A stretch of DNA of 64,000 nucleotides from Methanosarcina flavescens (lineage in GTDB: Archaea > Halobacteriota > Methanosarcinia > Methanosarcinales > Methanosarcinaceae): positions 2,294,001-2,358,000 of the forward strand of contig NZ_CP032683.1 of the NCBI RefSeq assembly GCF_001304615.2. The letters are read 5' to 3'. The notes beneath the pieces are model-generated. The model worked only from the letters and a program-made list of their open reading frames with translations, ran no database searches and was not told the DNA's origin. A program made the position numbers and the translations under genes. Below are positions 46,376-56,349 of this stretch, one piece after another (position 1 is the first letter of the stretch; every line of letters starts with the position of its first letter).

Positions 46376-47269
46376 ATGATAGAAACCCTGAAAGCCTATC
46401 TTGATCTTATTCGTGCTCATTTTCTTCCGGCATGGCCTCTGATCTCCTGCTCTGGATTGATGCTTGCTTTTGCAAATTATGGTGGTTTTTCATGGGAATT
46501 GACTCTCAAGGTGGCTCTGATGGGTCTGCTTGGGTTTGAGGCAGGTTTTATACTTAATGATTATGTGGACAGGAATAGAGACAGACTTGATGTGGAGAAC
46601 ACGCTCACAAGGTACTGGAGGCCTTTTAAAGAGAGACCCATCCCTTCAGGAAAAATTTCTTCAAAAAATGCCCTCCTGTTGTTTATTCTGCTTATAGCAG
46701 TCATTTCAGCCTTGATTTTCACGCTTCCCTATCCAAACTCTTTATATGTATTTGCAATTATGCTGTACTCTTACGGCATAGAGGCTTTTTACCAGGTAAA
46801 AAAGAGAAATCAGAGTTATCCGATTGCCCAGCTTTCGGGCAGGACGGACTTTACGCTTTTTCCGGCGGCAGGTTATCTCTGCTACGGGCAGCCGGACATA
46901 ACCATGCTACTATATATGGTTTTTTTATATCCATGGACAATGGCTCACCTTGGATTAAACGACTTTATAGACCTGAAAAATGACCGGGCAAGAGGTATGA
47001 AATCCATAACCGTGCTCTATGGTGAGAAAGGGACGATATACTGGATTATAGGCTTTACAATCCTACATCTACTTGCAGGAGTTGTCTTTGTGAGGGAACT
47101 TGGAAATATTGTCCCTTATGGTTTTCTTGCAGGGTTTGTACTTCTTGCAGGATCAACCCTCTATCTCTGGAAAGAAAAAAGTCCAGCAACAGGCTTGAAA
47201 GTGCTTCCCCTTTTTCACGTAGCTCTGGTCACCTATGCGATTTCGATTATCCTTGACTTTATCTACTGA
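46376..47269 (+). CDS. UbiA-family prenyltransferase, 297 aa
   Basis: Integral membrane enzyme with about eight helices. The two Asp-rich motifs that bind prenyl diphosphate through Mg are NDYVDRNRD (near residue 61) and NDFIDLKND (near 198). GAGG lies a few bases before the ATG. Substrate is not readable: methanophenazine, archaeal lipid and heme-type prenylation are all possible in this group. Stands alone. Confidence 0.88.
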   Translation: MIETLKAYLDLIRAHFLPAWPLISCSGLMLAFANYGGFSWELTLKVALMGLLGFEAGFILNDYVDRNRDRLDVENTLTRYWRPFKERPIPSGKISSKNALLLFILLIAVISALIFTLPYPNSLYVFAIMLYSYGIEAFYQVKKRNQSYPIAQLSGRTDFTLFPAAGYLCYGQPDITMLLYMVFLYPWTMAHLGLNDFIDLKNDRARGMKSITVLYGEKGTIYWIIGFTILHLLAGVVFVRELGNIVPYGFLAGFVLLAGSTLYLWKEKSPATGLKVLPLFHVALVTYAISIILDFIY

Positions 47270-47555
47270 ACCGAAAAAACTAACTCTGTAGAAAGGGAGC
47301 CTTGGAGTTTTCTTCTTTTCCTTCGCTCTTCTTTTTCAGTCTCTTTTCAGTTCTCTATCTAGTCTTTTTGCCTTTCATCTTGCTCTTTTCGACTCTTTGC
47401 CTGACCTTTTCTGCCTTTCTCAAGTAAGATTTTACTCTAAGACGGAAAGTCCACTTCTTCGGAGGGCGAAGCCCGACAGATGGGCTGAAAGCCGTCAACT
47501 TCATTATAGTAAGCTTTATAAAACCTATATATCTTTTCAAAATGTGTAATATAAT
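47270..47555. other. Spacer before the TnpB wreck
   Basis: About 290 bases. The segment around 47463-47505 has a small inverted arrangement (gggcgaagccc) that may belong to the left end of the IS200/IS605-type element. Confidence 0.3.
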
Positions 47556-48050
47556 ATGTTAAAAGCCTACAAATACCGAATCGATCCTAATAAATAAAAA
47601 GAAATGAACAAACTAAGAAATCAATCTCAGGGTTTGATTTACAGTACAATTTAGCGCACGAAGTAAAACCTTCTCCTACGCCTCATGGAGTAGTTCCGTA
47701 ACAAGATTAGAGTATAAAGCTGAATAGTTGGGAAAAACTGTTCTAAGGATAGGAAGATTTGAGCATCTTCTAAATTATGCAATGTTTATGGGTATCACAA
47801 TTCTAATCTAACTTTGATGTTAGAGGGTGGATGTGTCCTGATTACAAAACAAAGTATGACAGAGACCAAAGTATGACAGAGACATAAATGCTGCAATCAA
47901 TATCAAAAATTCTTTCTTCAAGATCAAAATCTTATAGTTATCTGACACCTGCGGAACGTAGGGGATGGGTTTGTGGACTTGCGAACAATGGTTCGAAGAA
48001 CGAAGCAAGAAGGTCCTTCCTCGCTTTCATCAGAAAGCAGGAGAGTTAGT
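47556..48050 (+). pseudogene. IS200/IS605-type TnpB remnant
   Basis: Starts with MLKAYKYRIDPNK then a stop, which is the usual TnpB N-terminus. The far end keeps the zinc-ribbon/RuvC tail: WMCPDYKTKYDRD and DINAAINIKN. Between them most of the protein is deleted. An exact 17-base tandem duplication (47850-47866 and 47867-47883) splits the DRDINAAINI motif and shifts the frame. Non-functional. Confidence 0.7.
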
Positions 48051-48091
48051 TCACGTCAGCAGGATAAATTACCAGGATAGGTGAACCGGAT

Positions 48092-48904
48092 ATGAGAATA
48101 GCAGTCTGTGGGAAAGGAGGTAGCGGAAAAAGTACGATTTCGGCTCTCCTGGCAAAGGAAATGGCAAAAACTAAAAACGTGCTCGTGCTTGACATTGATG
48201 AGTCAAATTATGGGCTGCATAGCCAGCTGGGAATGGCAGCTCCACGGGACCTTATGGAATATTTCGGAGGGAAGAAGGGCTTTAAGGAAAAGCTGAGGGC
48301 AGCTCCAAAAACCACCCAGTTCTGGGGGTTTGCAGCAAATGAAGGTACTTCTGGACAGCCGGTGCAACAGCAGTCCCGATTTTTTAAAAACAGGTGGGGT
48401 TTTTCTGACCTCCCACCGGAATTTGTTGAGGAAAAGGACGGGGTAAAGCTGATGGCGGTTGGTAAAATCCATGATTTCGGGGAGGGTTGCGCCTGCCCAA
48501 TGGGAACACTGACGAGGGAGTTTCTTGAAAACCTGGATCTCGGGAAAGACGATATTGTTATCGTGGATACGGAGGCTGGCACCGAGCATTTCGGGCGCGG
48601 GGTTGATAAAGACTTTGACCTCATTCTTGTAGTCATTGATCCCTCTTACGAATCCTTAAAGCTCTCAAAGAAATTCGATGAATTTGGTGCTCAGTGCGGA
48701 TGTAAAGTTTATTTTGTGCTTAATAAGGTTGAGCCGGATATAAGGGAGGAAATGCTGGCATCGGTAAACTGCGTGAATGTTGTGGCTGAAATCCCCGCAA
48801 AAAGAGAGATCTTTAAAGCGTCTCTGAAAGGTGAAGAACTTGATTTCGAACTGGATGAAATCAAAAAACTTGCAGCGTTCCTGGAAAAAATTGAGCTATT
48901 GTAA
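48092..48904 (+). CDS. CooC-like P-loop ATPase (MinD/NifH fold), 270 aa
   Basis: Deviant Walker A CGKGGSGKST at residues 6-15, VLVLDIDESNYGLH, and a CxC pair in GEGCACPMGTL as in CooC nickel-insertion ATPases for CO dehydrogenase. DIVIVDTEAGTEHFGRG is the switch II region and FVLNKVEP the base-binding motif. GGTGA precedes the ATG. No CO dehydrogenase gene lies nearby; Methanosarcina carries several such paralogues. Ni or other metal insertion is likely, the client unknown. Confidence 0.85.
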   Translation: MRIAVCGKGGSGKSTISALLAKEMAKTKNVLVLDIDESNYGLHSQLGMAAPRDLMEYFGGKKGFKEKLRAAPKTTQFWGFAANEGTSGQPVQQQSRFFKNRWGFSDLPPEFVEEKDGVKLMAVGKIHDFGEGCACPMGTLTREFLENLDLGKDDIVIVDTEAGTEHFGRGVDKDFDLILVVIDPSYESLKLSKKFDEFGAQCGCKVYFVLNKVEPDIREEMLASVNCVNVVAEIPAKREIFKASLKGEELDFELDEIKKLAAFLEKIELL

Positions 48905-49464
48905 CATTGAGACATTTATCCATCAGCCGGGCAGTAAGCGAACAATCTCTGGTTTCGTTACGCCCCTTTATTTTGTAAATTTTTTACTGGCGGCGATTAA
49001 ATCCTGATCCTCTGTTGCTTCTTTTAACATCTCAAATCTACGGTTATCCGCACTGCATCATAGTCAACTATTGGCTTTTTATGCAGTATAAGGTCCTTTC
49101 TCTCTTCAAGTTCCATAAACTCGATTCCTTCCAGATACTTTACGTCATTTCTATAAACTTCGAATATTTCTCATTTTTTCCTGCCTGTTAACTGATCGCA
49201 AAAGAGGAATACTTCAGAGCACTTATCCGAAAGTATATTATTGATCGTGTTATTTCAATAATGCAAAAGTTTATCTTGTCTCGGGCAGCACGTCTATTAC
49301 CGGGCTGTCCTTATTGAACTTCAAACTTATTAAACCTCAAATCTTATTGAAATTGCGCTAATATCATTGAGAAAATAATTGAATTTGCTGATGCAATAAC
49401 AAAAAATATATTTAATTTGTTATAAAGCAGGATTTTCCCTGTTTAGATGCTGGAGATATGAATT
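48905..49464. other. Intergenic region before iorA
   Basis: About 560 bases. On the minus strand 49024-49163 has a 45-codon open stretch that looks protein-like (GIEFMELEERKDLIL...) but has no start and is probably debris. The right end holds AT-rich promoter-like sequence for iorAB. Confidence 0.4.
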
Positions 49465-51267
49465 ATGACTATGCGTGAGTACATGCTTGGAAATGTGGCA
49501 ATTGCCCGCGGACTCCTTGAAGGCGGCGTGCAGGTTATTGCAGGCTATCCCGGAACCCCCTCTTCGGAAATTATTGATACGCTTGCATGCCGGGAAGATC
49601 GGGATTACCATATAGAATGGTCGGTTAATGAAAAGGTTGCAATGGAAGTCGCAGTCGGAGCTGCCTGGGCAGGCGTCCGTTCTGTAGTGACAATGAAGCA
49701 TGTCGGGTTAAATGTTGCAGCCGACCCTTTTATGACTCTTGCTTATGCAGGCACGAAAGGTGGGCTGATCGCAATTGTTGCCGATGACCCTTCCTGCCAC
49801 TCCTCCCAGAACGAGCAGGATACCAGGCGCTATGCCCAGTTTGCCCTTGTGCCCTGTTTTGATCCTTCAACCCCCCAGGAAGCCAAAGATATGCTTCCCT
49901 ATGCTTTCGAATTCTCTGAAAAGTTTGAAGTCCCTGTAATCTTCCGGCCCACTACCCGGATCTCACACGGGAAATCTGATATCGAGCTGGGAGAGATCTC
50001 TGCAGAAAAGGCGCTTCCACATTTTGAAAAACTGCTTGACCGCTGGGTAATGCTTCCCAAGAATGCCCGCCCCCGCCATACACATCTCCTCTCGATCCAG
50101 CAGCCTATTGAGGATGCCCTTGCCGAATCTCCCTGGAATTCCCTTGAGCTCAAGTCTGAAGCAAAATTAGGGGTAATAAGTACAGGCATTGCGGCAATGT
50201 ATGCAAAAGAGGCGCTTGTAGAGCTTCGAATTGAGGCTTCCTTCCTTAAAATTGGAGCTTATCCAATTCCAAGACGGCTGATTCTTGAACTGCTTAAAAC
50301 CGTAGATGCCGTGCTTGTATTCGAGGAGCTTGAACCTGTTGTGGAAGAACAGGTAAGGATGATCGCACAGGAAGCTGGGATTGAGGTCTCAGTACTCGGG
50401 AAAGCTAACGGGTTTGTGCCCAGGGAAGGGGAACTGGATGTAGGTGCATTCCTTGAGGCTCTTAAGAAAACTTTTGACCTTGAGACAGAACTCGAACCGT
50501 CAGGCACGGCGATTGAGCTTGCACCCCGCCCGCCTGCCCTCTGTGCAGGTTGCTCTCACAGGGCAACTTTTTACTCCATGAGAAAGGTCTTTGGAAAAGA
50601 TGCGATTTACCCCAGCGACATCGGCTGTTATACCCTCGGAATCCAGAGCGGCACGGTTGATACTACACTTTGCATGGGCTCGAGCATCAGCATTGCCTCA
50701 GGACTTTACCACGCAGGGGAAAAACGCCTGATTTGCTGTTCCATAGGGGACTCAACCTTTTTCCACACAGGCATGAACTCGCTCCTTAATGCAATTGTCA
50801 ATAAAGCGAATATTACAGTTACAATCCTTGACAACCGCATTACAGCCATGACCGGGCATCAGCCAAATCCTGGTGTCGGGTTTACGGTAACAGGGGAGCC
50901 AACCGTTCAAGTCTCACTTGCCGAGCTCTGCAAAGCAATGGGTGCCGGATTCGTATCAGTTGTCGATCCTTACAAGCTTGAGGAAACTCAGGAAGCACTT
51001 AAAGCCGCAAAGGAATTTGAAGGTACAGCTGTGGTTATTGCCAGACAGCCCTGCGTGATTTCTGGAAAGAGGGCAGGCATACGTCGGGTCCCGTATATTG
51101 TTGACCCTGAAAAATGCGAAGGCTGCAAGCAATGTGTAAAGTTCGGCTGTCCTGCAATTGAGTTTGATGAGGAAAACAAATATGCTGTAATTACAGCACT
51201 CTGCAGCGGGTGCGGGGTCTGTGCCCAGATCTGCAAGTTTGAAGCTATTCAGGAGATGATGAAATGA
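49465..51267 (+). CDS. iorA: Indolepyruvate:ferredoxin oxidoreductase, alpha subunit
   Basis: Interconverts aryl pyruvates and aryl-acetyl-CoA with ferredoxin, with thiamine diphosphate as cofactor. N-terminal pyrimidine-binding part (GNVAIARGLLEGGVQVIAGY, YPGTPSSEI), ThDP domain with CAGCSHRATFYSM and CSIGDSTFFHTGMNSL, and a C-terminal ferredoxin domain with two 4Fe-4S sets (CEGCKQCVKFGCP, CSGCGVCAQICK). 600 aa, normal. Overlaps iorB as ATGA. In methanogens it allows aromatic amino acid synthesis from aryl acids. Confidence 0.96.
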   Translation: MTMREYMLGNVAIARGLLEGGVQVIAGYPGTPSSEIIDTLACREDRDYHIEWSVNEKVAMEVAVGAAWAGVRSVVTMKHVGLNVAADPFMTLAYAGTKGGLIAIVADDPSCHSSQNEQDTRRYAQFALVPCFDPSTPQEAKDMLPYAFEFSEKFEVPVIFRPTTRISHGKSDIELGEISAEKALPHFEKLLDRWVMLPKNARPRHTHLLSIQQPIEDALAESPWNSLELKSEAKLGVISTGIAAMYAKEALVELRIEASFLKIGAYPIPRRLILELLKTVDAVLVFEELEPVVEEQVRMIAQEAGIEVSVLGKANGFVPREGELDVGAFLEALKKTFDLETELEPSGTAIELAPRPPALCAGCSHRATFYSMRKVFGKDAIYPSDIGCYTLGIQSGTVDTTLCMGSSISIASGLYHAGEKRLICCSIGDSTFFHTGMNSLLNAIVNKANITVTILDNRITAMTGHQPNPGVGFTVTGEPTVQVSLAELCKAMGAGFVSVVDPYKLEETQEALKAAKEFEGTAVVIARQPCVISGKRAGIRRVPYIVDPEKCEGCKQCVKFGCPAIEFDEENKYAVITALCSGCGVCAQICKFEAIQEMMK

Positions 51268-51863
51268 GCCAGGCTGAGCAAAAAAAGTTTGACCTCCTTA
51301 TTACGGGAGTAGGAGGGCAGGGCGCAATCCTTGCCTCAGACATTATCGGAAAAGCTGCCGTTACTGCAGGGCTGTCCATCCGGGCTGCGGAAACACACGG
51401 CATGGCCCAGCGCGGAGGCTCTGTTGTGAACCATATCCGGATCGGGCAAGCTTATGGCTCCATGATCCCGAAAAAAGGTGCAGACATTATGCTTGCCCTT
51501 GAGCCAATGGAAGCCGTAAGGTACCTGGATTTCCTGAAAGACGGTGGGGTTATTATTGTAAATACCCAGCCTGTAGTTCCTGTAACCGTTGCCTCGGGGC
51601 AGGCAAAATACCCTGAGGTTTCGGATATCCTTGATGCCCTGTCTGAAAAATACATAGTAAAAGCCTTCAATGCCGATGAACTTGCGTTTGAAGCCGGGAG
51701 CAGGCTTGCAATGAATGTCGTAATGGTAGGGGCAGTCTCAGGCTATCTGCCCATTCCGAAAGAAACCCTGCTTGAGAGCATAAAAGCCCTTGTGCCTCAG
51801 AAAACGATTGAGGTGAATCTCAGGGCTTTTGAGGCGGGAAGGCAAAAAGTAGAGGAAAGTTGA
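51264..51863 (+). CDS. iorB: Indolepyruvate:ferredoxin oxidoreductase, beta subunit
   Basis: Gamma-type ketoacid oxidoreductase domain: DLLITGVGGQGAILASDIIG, RAAETHGMAQRGGSVVNHIR and a C-terminal SIKALVPQKTIEVNLRAFEAG. 199 aa, full length. Starts within the iorA stop (ATGA), so translation is coupled. The last three quarters recur as a broken copy at 63113-63556. Confidence 0.95.
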   Translation: MSQAEQKKFDLLITGVGGQGAILASDIIGKAAVTAGLSIRAAETHGMAQRGGSVVNHIRIGQAYGSMIPKKGADIMLALEPMEAVRYLDFLKDGGVIIVNTQPVVPVTVASGQAKYPEVSDILDALSEKYIVKAFNADELAFEAGSRLAMNVVMVGAVSGYLPIPKETLLESIKALVPQKTIEVNLRAFEAGRQKVEES

Positions 51864-52647
51864 GCCTTAGGAAAGCTGAAATTTAGGAAAATTAAAGCCT
51901 TTTATCTTGAAGATTTACAGTGAGAAATAGTTTTTCTGCGGAAATTCATATCTTTTGAATAGTTGTGTTATTGCATAGCTATTCGCCTGTACCTTTTTTT
52001 ATTTCATCGAATTTCTACAGAGTCATTTTTTTCTCTCCGTTAACGATATCTCAGTAATCATACTCTATCGTTATTTCCAAAAGGTATATTCAATTTTACT
52101 CCTCAAAATCTGACAATTTTTACGTATAGTTTTCGATTCATAAATTTTTACAAGCTTAGCCTGCAGGTAAAGAGACAATTCTATCTTTGCTTTTCACTTT
52201 CTTAGCTGTTGTTACTTATAAGATTATGGAATCTATGAGGGTTTTTGGACTCTCTTAAACTGTCTTTAATTATTTATACAAAATATCAAATAGACATGTT
52301 TTTATAGAGATTACTTTCTCTAATTGTTTACTTATAAATTTATTAAAAACTCTAGTAAAAACCCCAATTTGGTAAGATTCTGCTGCTCTAATATCCCTCC
52401 CTCAATTAGAGTAGCTGGAAAAAAAGGTTTACTGAACGACTTATCCCTATAATTGAAACTCGTTGCTTTGAGAATTTGCCTCCTCGAATCGAATTTTGAG
52501 AAGGCGGTTTAGTTTTCTATTTAAGCAATTCTGAAAACTCTTGATTTTTCAAGGGTGAATGCTTTGGGACGGCTCCAGACTGAATAAAATCTGATTTCTG
52601 AGAACGACGCCCGGTAATTTAACGTATGGTTTTAGAGGGGATACTAA
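51864..52647. other. AT-rich non-coding region
   Basis: About 780 bases between iorB and the DUF7344-like gene. No supported gene, no strong repeat. It presumably includes a long leader of the downstream gene. Confidence 0.45.
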
Positions 52648-53187
52648 ATGAGTGAGATAGCAGGAAATTCTCTGGGAATCAAGCCGGATCTCCAGAACCA
52701 ACAGGTACAGTTGTCGAAAAGTGATATCTTTGGGATTCTTCAGAACGACAGGCGAAGATACGTCCTTGAAATTCTCCGTAGCAAAGGCAATCAGAGCGTA
52801 CGCTTTCTTTCGGAAGAAATAGCCCGCCTCGAATCCGGAGAAGACGACCCGAAAAGCACGCTTAGAAAGAGCGTATACGTCTCCCTTCTCCAGACCCATA
52901 TCCCCAAGATGGAGAGCCTGGGAGTCATCAACTACAACCGTGAAAACGATTTTGTGGAACTTCTCCCTGCAGCCAGCACCTTTGACATCTACATGGAAAC
53001 CGTCCCGAAGGGCGACATCCCCTGGTGCCAGTTCTACGTCGGTCTGAGCACCCTTGCCTTCGTCGGCAGCGTGACTATCTCTGCAGAGCTCTTCACCTGG
53101 GTCTCAAGCGAACATTGGATGCTCCTTACAAGCAGCCTTTTTATGGTATCTTCCCTGGCTCACATGCGCCACGTCCGCAAACTTTGA
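52648..53187 (+). CDS. DUF7344-type winged-helix membrane protein, 179 aa
   Basis: N-terminal winged helix (SDIFGILQNDRRRYVLEILR, then an LRKSVYVSLLQTHIPKMESL segment and GVINYNRENDFVEL) followed by two membrane helices at about 128-170 (FYVGLSTLAFVGSVTISAEL, WMLLTSSLFMVSSLA). This layout is frequent in haloarchaea and Methanosarcina, presumably as membrane-linked regulators. GGGGAT precedes the ATG. Target unknown. Confidence 0.8.
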   Translation: MSEIAGNSLGIKPDLQNQQVQLSKSDIFGILQNDRRRYVLEILRSKGNQSVRFLSEEIARLESGEDDPKSTLRKSVYVSLLQTHIPKMESLGVINYNRENDFVELLPAASTFDIYMETVPKGDIPWCQFYVGLSTLAFVGSVTISAELFTWVSSEHWMLLTSSLFMVSSLAHMRHVRKL

Positions 53188-53655
53188 GCTTTCTCCCTTT
53201 TGCTCAGGTTTTCTCCTTTTTTCTCTCTATTTTACTTAAATTTTTCAGTGTCATCCGAATGCGGTAATCTTCCATTAAACCTGTATTAGGATGAGTAGCT
53301 CAGATTTGTTGAGTTTAATAAGTTAGGTGGAATTCCTATGTTAAACTCTTTCATTACAACCATCATAATCTCCAGTTAACTCATTTGGCAAAAAGAGTGG
53401 AATTACGTTTACAAATAAATTAGGAGAGGAATAAAGAAGACGAAGGAAGTGATTAATCCCTTTCCGCAGATGTCTCAAAAAAGCCATTAATTCTCTCAAT
53501 ACGGAAGTAGTTTAAATGATCATCTAGCATTTACAGAGAATTAGTGGGCAAATCGGCAAGTAAATTCTATATCTGTGCACATCTATGGAATGTGGGTTCT
53601 AACATTTTCCCTCATTATGATTATAAGATTCTTATTAAATGAAAATTTTTTATAT
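53188..53655. other. Convergent non-coding region
   Basis: About 470 bases with no supported gene or clear hairpin. Confidence 0.35.
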
Positions 53656-54780
53656 TTACCTTAAGTTGAGGGTCCTTTTCCAAAGTGCTAATGTTCTTTT
53701 AAGTCCAATTTTCTTTTTGTGCCTTCCTCTTACCTTTTTTTTGCACCATAAAGGCAAAAGGAAAAGGGTAAAAGCAGAGGTATAAATCAAAATTTCCGCA
53801 ACTGCGGGGAGGTATGGGCTGATCTCCGCAAGTTCAACTATCCAGAAGACAGGCAGAATATAAGGGACTGTACTGATTTCTGCCGGTGTATTTTCAGGAG
53901 CGGTAACCACTATTTCGTTAAATTGGGTATAAGTAGACGGGGCAACAACTCCATCAGGAGCACTGACCTCATATTCATTAACTTTAGTCTCATTAAATGG
54001 AGTAAGCACTCCGTACCAGGGGTAAATATCAAGCATCAGTTCCGGATTATCAGGTTTTATGGTATACACCATGGGAAGAAAACCAGAATTGTCTATCTTG
54101 TTTTCACTTTTAAGAACTATATGCCCGTTATCTCCCAGATTAAATGCAACTATCCCTAAAAAAACAAGCCCGCTTACAAGAATTAATTGTGTTAGTTTTC
54201 TCCACTCTAATTTATAGTAAGTTTTTTTAGCGATCTTTTTCTGCTCGCGTTCCAGTTTTCGGGCACGACGTGGATTGCTGTATATCATCATATTTCTTAT
54301 TTCATCGAGAACGATTATGCCTGAAGGAAGTATAACCATAAGAATAAAAAAGATTTTACTGGTTCTGAATGCGTCAATCAGTAATCCTAAAAAGGGAATG
54401 ACAAATGCCAATTTTCCAACTACATTAAATGCAGGCACCTTAAAGTCATCTGCTATGTTGTTTGCATCGCCTTTAGTATGGAAGGAACGTATTTCTCCTG
54501 TTGAGGAGTGGACTTTTCCTATGGAAATTATCCGGTGTGTAACGAAGGTACCAGGTTTACCGCCTGGAACTTGAAAGGTTATAACATCTCCAACATTAAG
54601 CTCATTAGGATCTACAGATTTTGTGATCACGATGTCACCAGGAAGAAAAAGAGGCACCATGCTTCCGCTCAGGACTATCATAAGCTTGTATGATCCTGTA
54701 TAGAAGGGCATTAATGTATTAATGAGAAATATTCCAATTATAAGGAAAATCGCTATCTGGATAATTTCCTTTTTCTTCAT
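53656..54780 (-). CDS. Signal peptidase I, archaeal S26B type, with C-terminal extension, 374 aa
   Basis: N-terminal helix (IIQIAIFLIIGIFLINTLMPF), then nucleophile Ser in VLSGSMVPLF, His in FVTHRIISIG and Asp in TKGDANNIAD: the Ser-His-Asp set of archaeal/SipW-like enzymes. Unusually it continues for about 200 residues with a basic linker, another helix (LILVSGLVFLGIVAF), an extracellular domain with PENTPAEISTVPYI, and a last helix and basic tail. Start at ATG 54780 (MKKKEII); the frame extends to 54810. It lies divergently next to the TasA-like gene and probably processes SipW-type signals of this locus. Confidence 0.88.
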   Translation of the reverse strand: MKKKEIIQIAIFLIIGIFLINTLMPFYTGSYKLMIVLSGSMVPLFLPGDIVITKSVDPNELNVGDVITFQVPGGKPGTFVTHRIISIGKVHSSTGEIRSFHTKGDANNIADDFKVPAFNVVGKLAFVIPFLGLLIDAFRTSKIFFILMVILPSGIIVLDEIRNMMIYSNPRRARKLEREQKKIAKKTYYKLEWRKLTQLILVSGLVFLGIVAFNLGDNGHIVLKSENKIDNSGFLPMVYTIKPDNPELMLDIYPWYGVLTPFNETKVNEYEVSAPDGVVAPSTYTQFNEIVVTAPENTPAEISTVPYILPVFWIVELAEISPYLPAVAEILIYTSAFTLFLLPLWCKKKVRGRHKKKIGLKRTLALWKRTLNLR

Positions 54781-55395
54781 CTTTTCATATCCGGGCTGAT
54801 ACAGTAGCACATTGATCGTTTTAATATTTCCGTTTGTCTTTCCTCATTTAATATTGTTTCGAATTATCTTAATGTTTGAATTTAAAAGTTTCAGCAAATT
54901 ATCGGAATTTCCACTTAAACTTTTTTATTCCAGGCTCTTCATTGTTTTTTGATTTATCATAATCTGGACCTGCAGGAAATCCCTGAAATTTCCTGATTTT
55001 TCTGGTGTTTCCTGTGCATAAAGGAGTATTATGAAAGAATAACACTATTTCCTGGTTACCGCGCACGTTAATAAAATATAAATATAAATCTTTCGCAACT
55101 TGTAATAAAATATTAGATATTGAGCTTAAAAACTCTTAGTAATCTTTTGTTACTTGAGATATATTGACCTTAATCGGCAATTACTTCTTATCAGTCTATA
55201 ATGTGCCTCTTGATAACAGTAATTCTTCGTTACCTGCCCGGAATTTCCATCAATCGGCTAATAACTATATTCGAATGAACCATAGCAAAGTATAGCTCAA
55301 ACAGTTGAGAGAAAATGAGTGTTTAAGACATCACAATGTCTAGAAGTATTTTCTTTCATCTGTTTGGAGTAATTATTTGGAAGAGGTGTTTAATA
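54781..55395. other. Divergent regulatory region of the TasA/SipW-like locus
   Basis: About 615 bases separating the signal peptidase (left) from the TasA-like gene (right). AT-rich, no gene. The pair is likely controlled from here. Confidence 0.4.
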
Positions 55396-55965
55396 ATGGT
55401 TAACAAAAAAATGCTTTTAAGCATATTGATAATTGCCTTTGTTGGCATTGCAGCAGCTGGAACTTGGGCAAATTTTGTTGTCTCAGCTGAATCGACTGGT
55501 AACACGCTTACTGCAGGAGAATTGGGTATCGATCTCAATAGACCATTACAGCGGGCATTTGCTGTAAATGGGATAATTCCGGATTCTAAAGAACAAATAG
55601 AGTACAAATACCTTTTCTTCTTTGAGGATGAATATTTTGTTAATATAAGGAATACCGGAAACATCCCCGGACAACTCTTTATCTCAGCAACTGAGTCCTC
55701 AAGTGTTCAATCATTAGCAGATAATGTTAAAATCTACTATTCCACAAATCCGAATGACCCCAATCCAATAGAAATAACCGACACCCCAGTAGACACTGGC
55801 GAAGTCCTAAATGGCGGCCAGTCTACGACTCTCTATTTCTGGTACTCATATAAGAATGTAGATTCCTCGATTCAGAATAATGAAATGGGACAAACTCTCA
55901 ATGTAGATATGAAGTTTGAATTAAGGAATCCTGAGACCTCAGTAAGCACAATTCCAGGGGCATAA
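55396..55965 (+). CDS. TasA/camelysin-like fibre protein with SipW-type signal, 189 aa
   Basis: The N-terminus is a SipW-dependent signal: hydrophobic LLSILIIAFVGIAAAGTWAN, then FVVSAESTGNTLTAGELGID, matching 'gTyAyFsDtevs.gNtftaGtldl' of TasA/CalY. The rest is a beta-sandwich with NIRNTGNIPGQLFISA and a strand-rich C-terminus (LNVDMKFELRNPE). TasA forms biofilm fibres in Bacillus, and archaeal AbpA pili are related. GAGGTG precedes ATG 55396; the frame opens at 55336. A hairpin terminator and a decayed copy of its 3' end follow. Confidence 0.85.
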   Translation: MVNKKMLLSILIIAFVGIAAAGTWANFVVSAESTGNTLTAGELGIDLNRPLQRAFAVNGIIPDSKEQIEYKYLFFFEDEYFVNIRNTGNIPGQLFISATESSSVQSLADNVKIYYSTNPNDPNPIEITDTPVDTGEVLNGGQSTTLYFWYSYKNVDSSIQNNEMGQTLNVDMKFELRNPETSVSTIPGA

Positions 55966-55995
55966 ACACAGTTTAATTTATTTTTAAACACATTT

Positions 55996-56021
55996 AAATC
56001 GACTACATATGTAGTCGATTT
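55996..56021 (+). terminator. Palindromic terminator of the TasA-like gene
   Basis: Perfect 26-base palindrome centred on CATATG, arms AAATCGACTACA / TGTAGTCGATTT, followed by further T residues. Confidence 0.65.
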
Positions 56022-56071
56022 TTAACTTTTTCTGAACATGGTTATCAAATTATAGGTTAATCGCAAGTATT

Positions 56072-56177
56072 AATCAAAAATTAACTTTGAACTCCAAGAA
56101 TCCTGATACACCTACACCAGGTGACGGTATTTAAATTGTTCAAGCCTATTTAAATCAGCTACAAATGAAGTCGATTT
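56072..56177 (+). pseudogene. 3' tail of a lost second TasA-like gene with its terminator
   Basis: 56072-56134 reads LTLNSKNPDTPTPGDGI and stop, comparable to the TasA-like end FELRNPETSVSTIPGA. It is followed at 56152-56177 by a degraded version of the same palindrome (aaatcagctacaaatgaagt...). So a tandem gene-plus-terminator unit was once here. Confidence 0.5.
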
Positions 56178-56349
56178 CTATTTTTTCTAAATATTATAAA
56201 GTGTATTGTCATTGACTAAAAACCGGTACTGAGTTTCTTATATATAGTATTTTTGTGATATTCATATTACAATTTTTAATCAAGAATCGCTCGAGACTCA
56301 AAACTTATCTTTGATAACTTATAAAAAACTAATCTGGTTTTAGAAAGAC

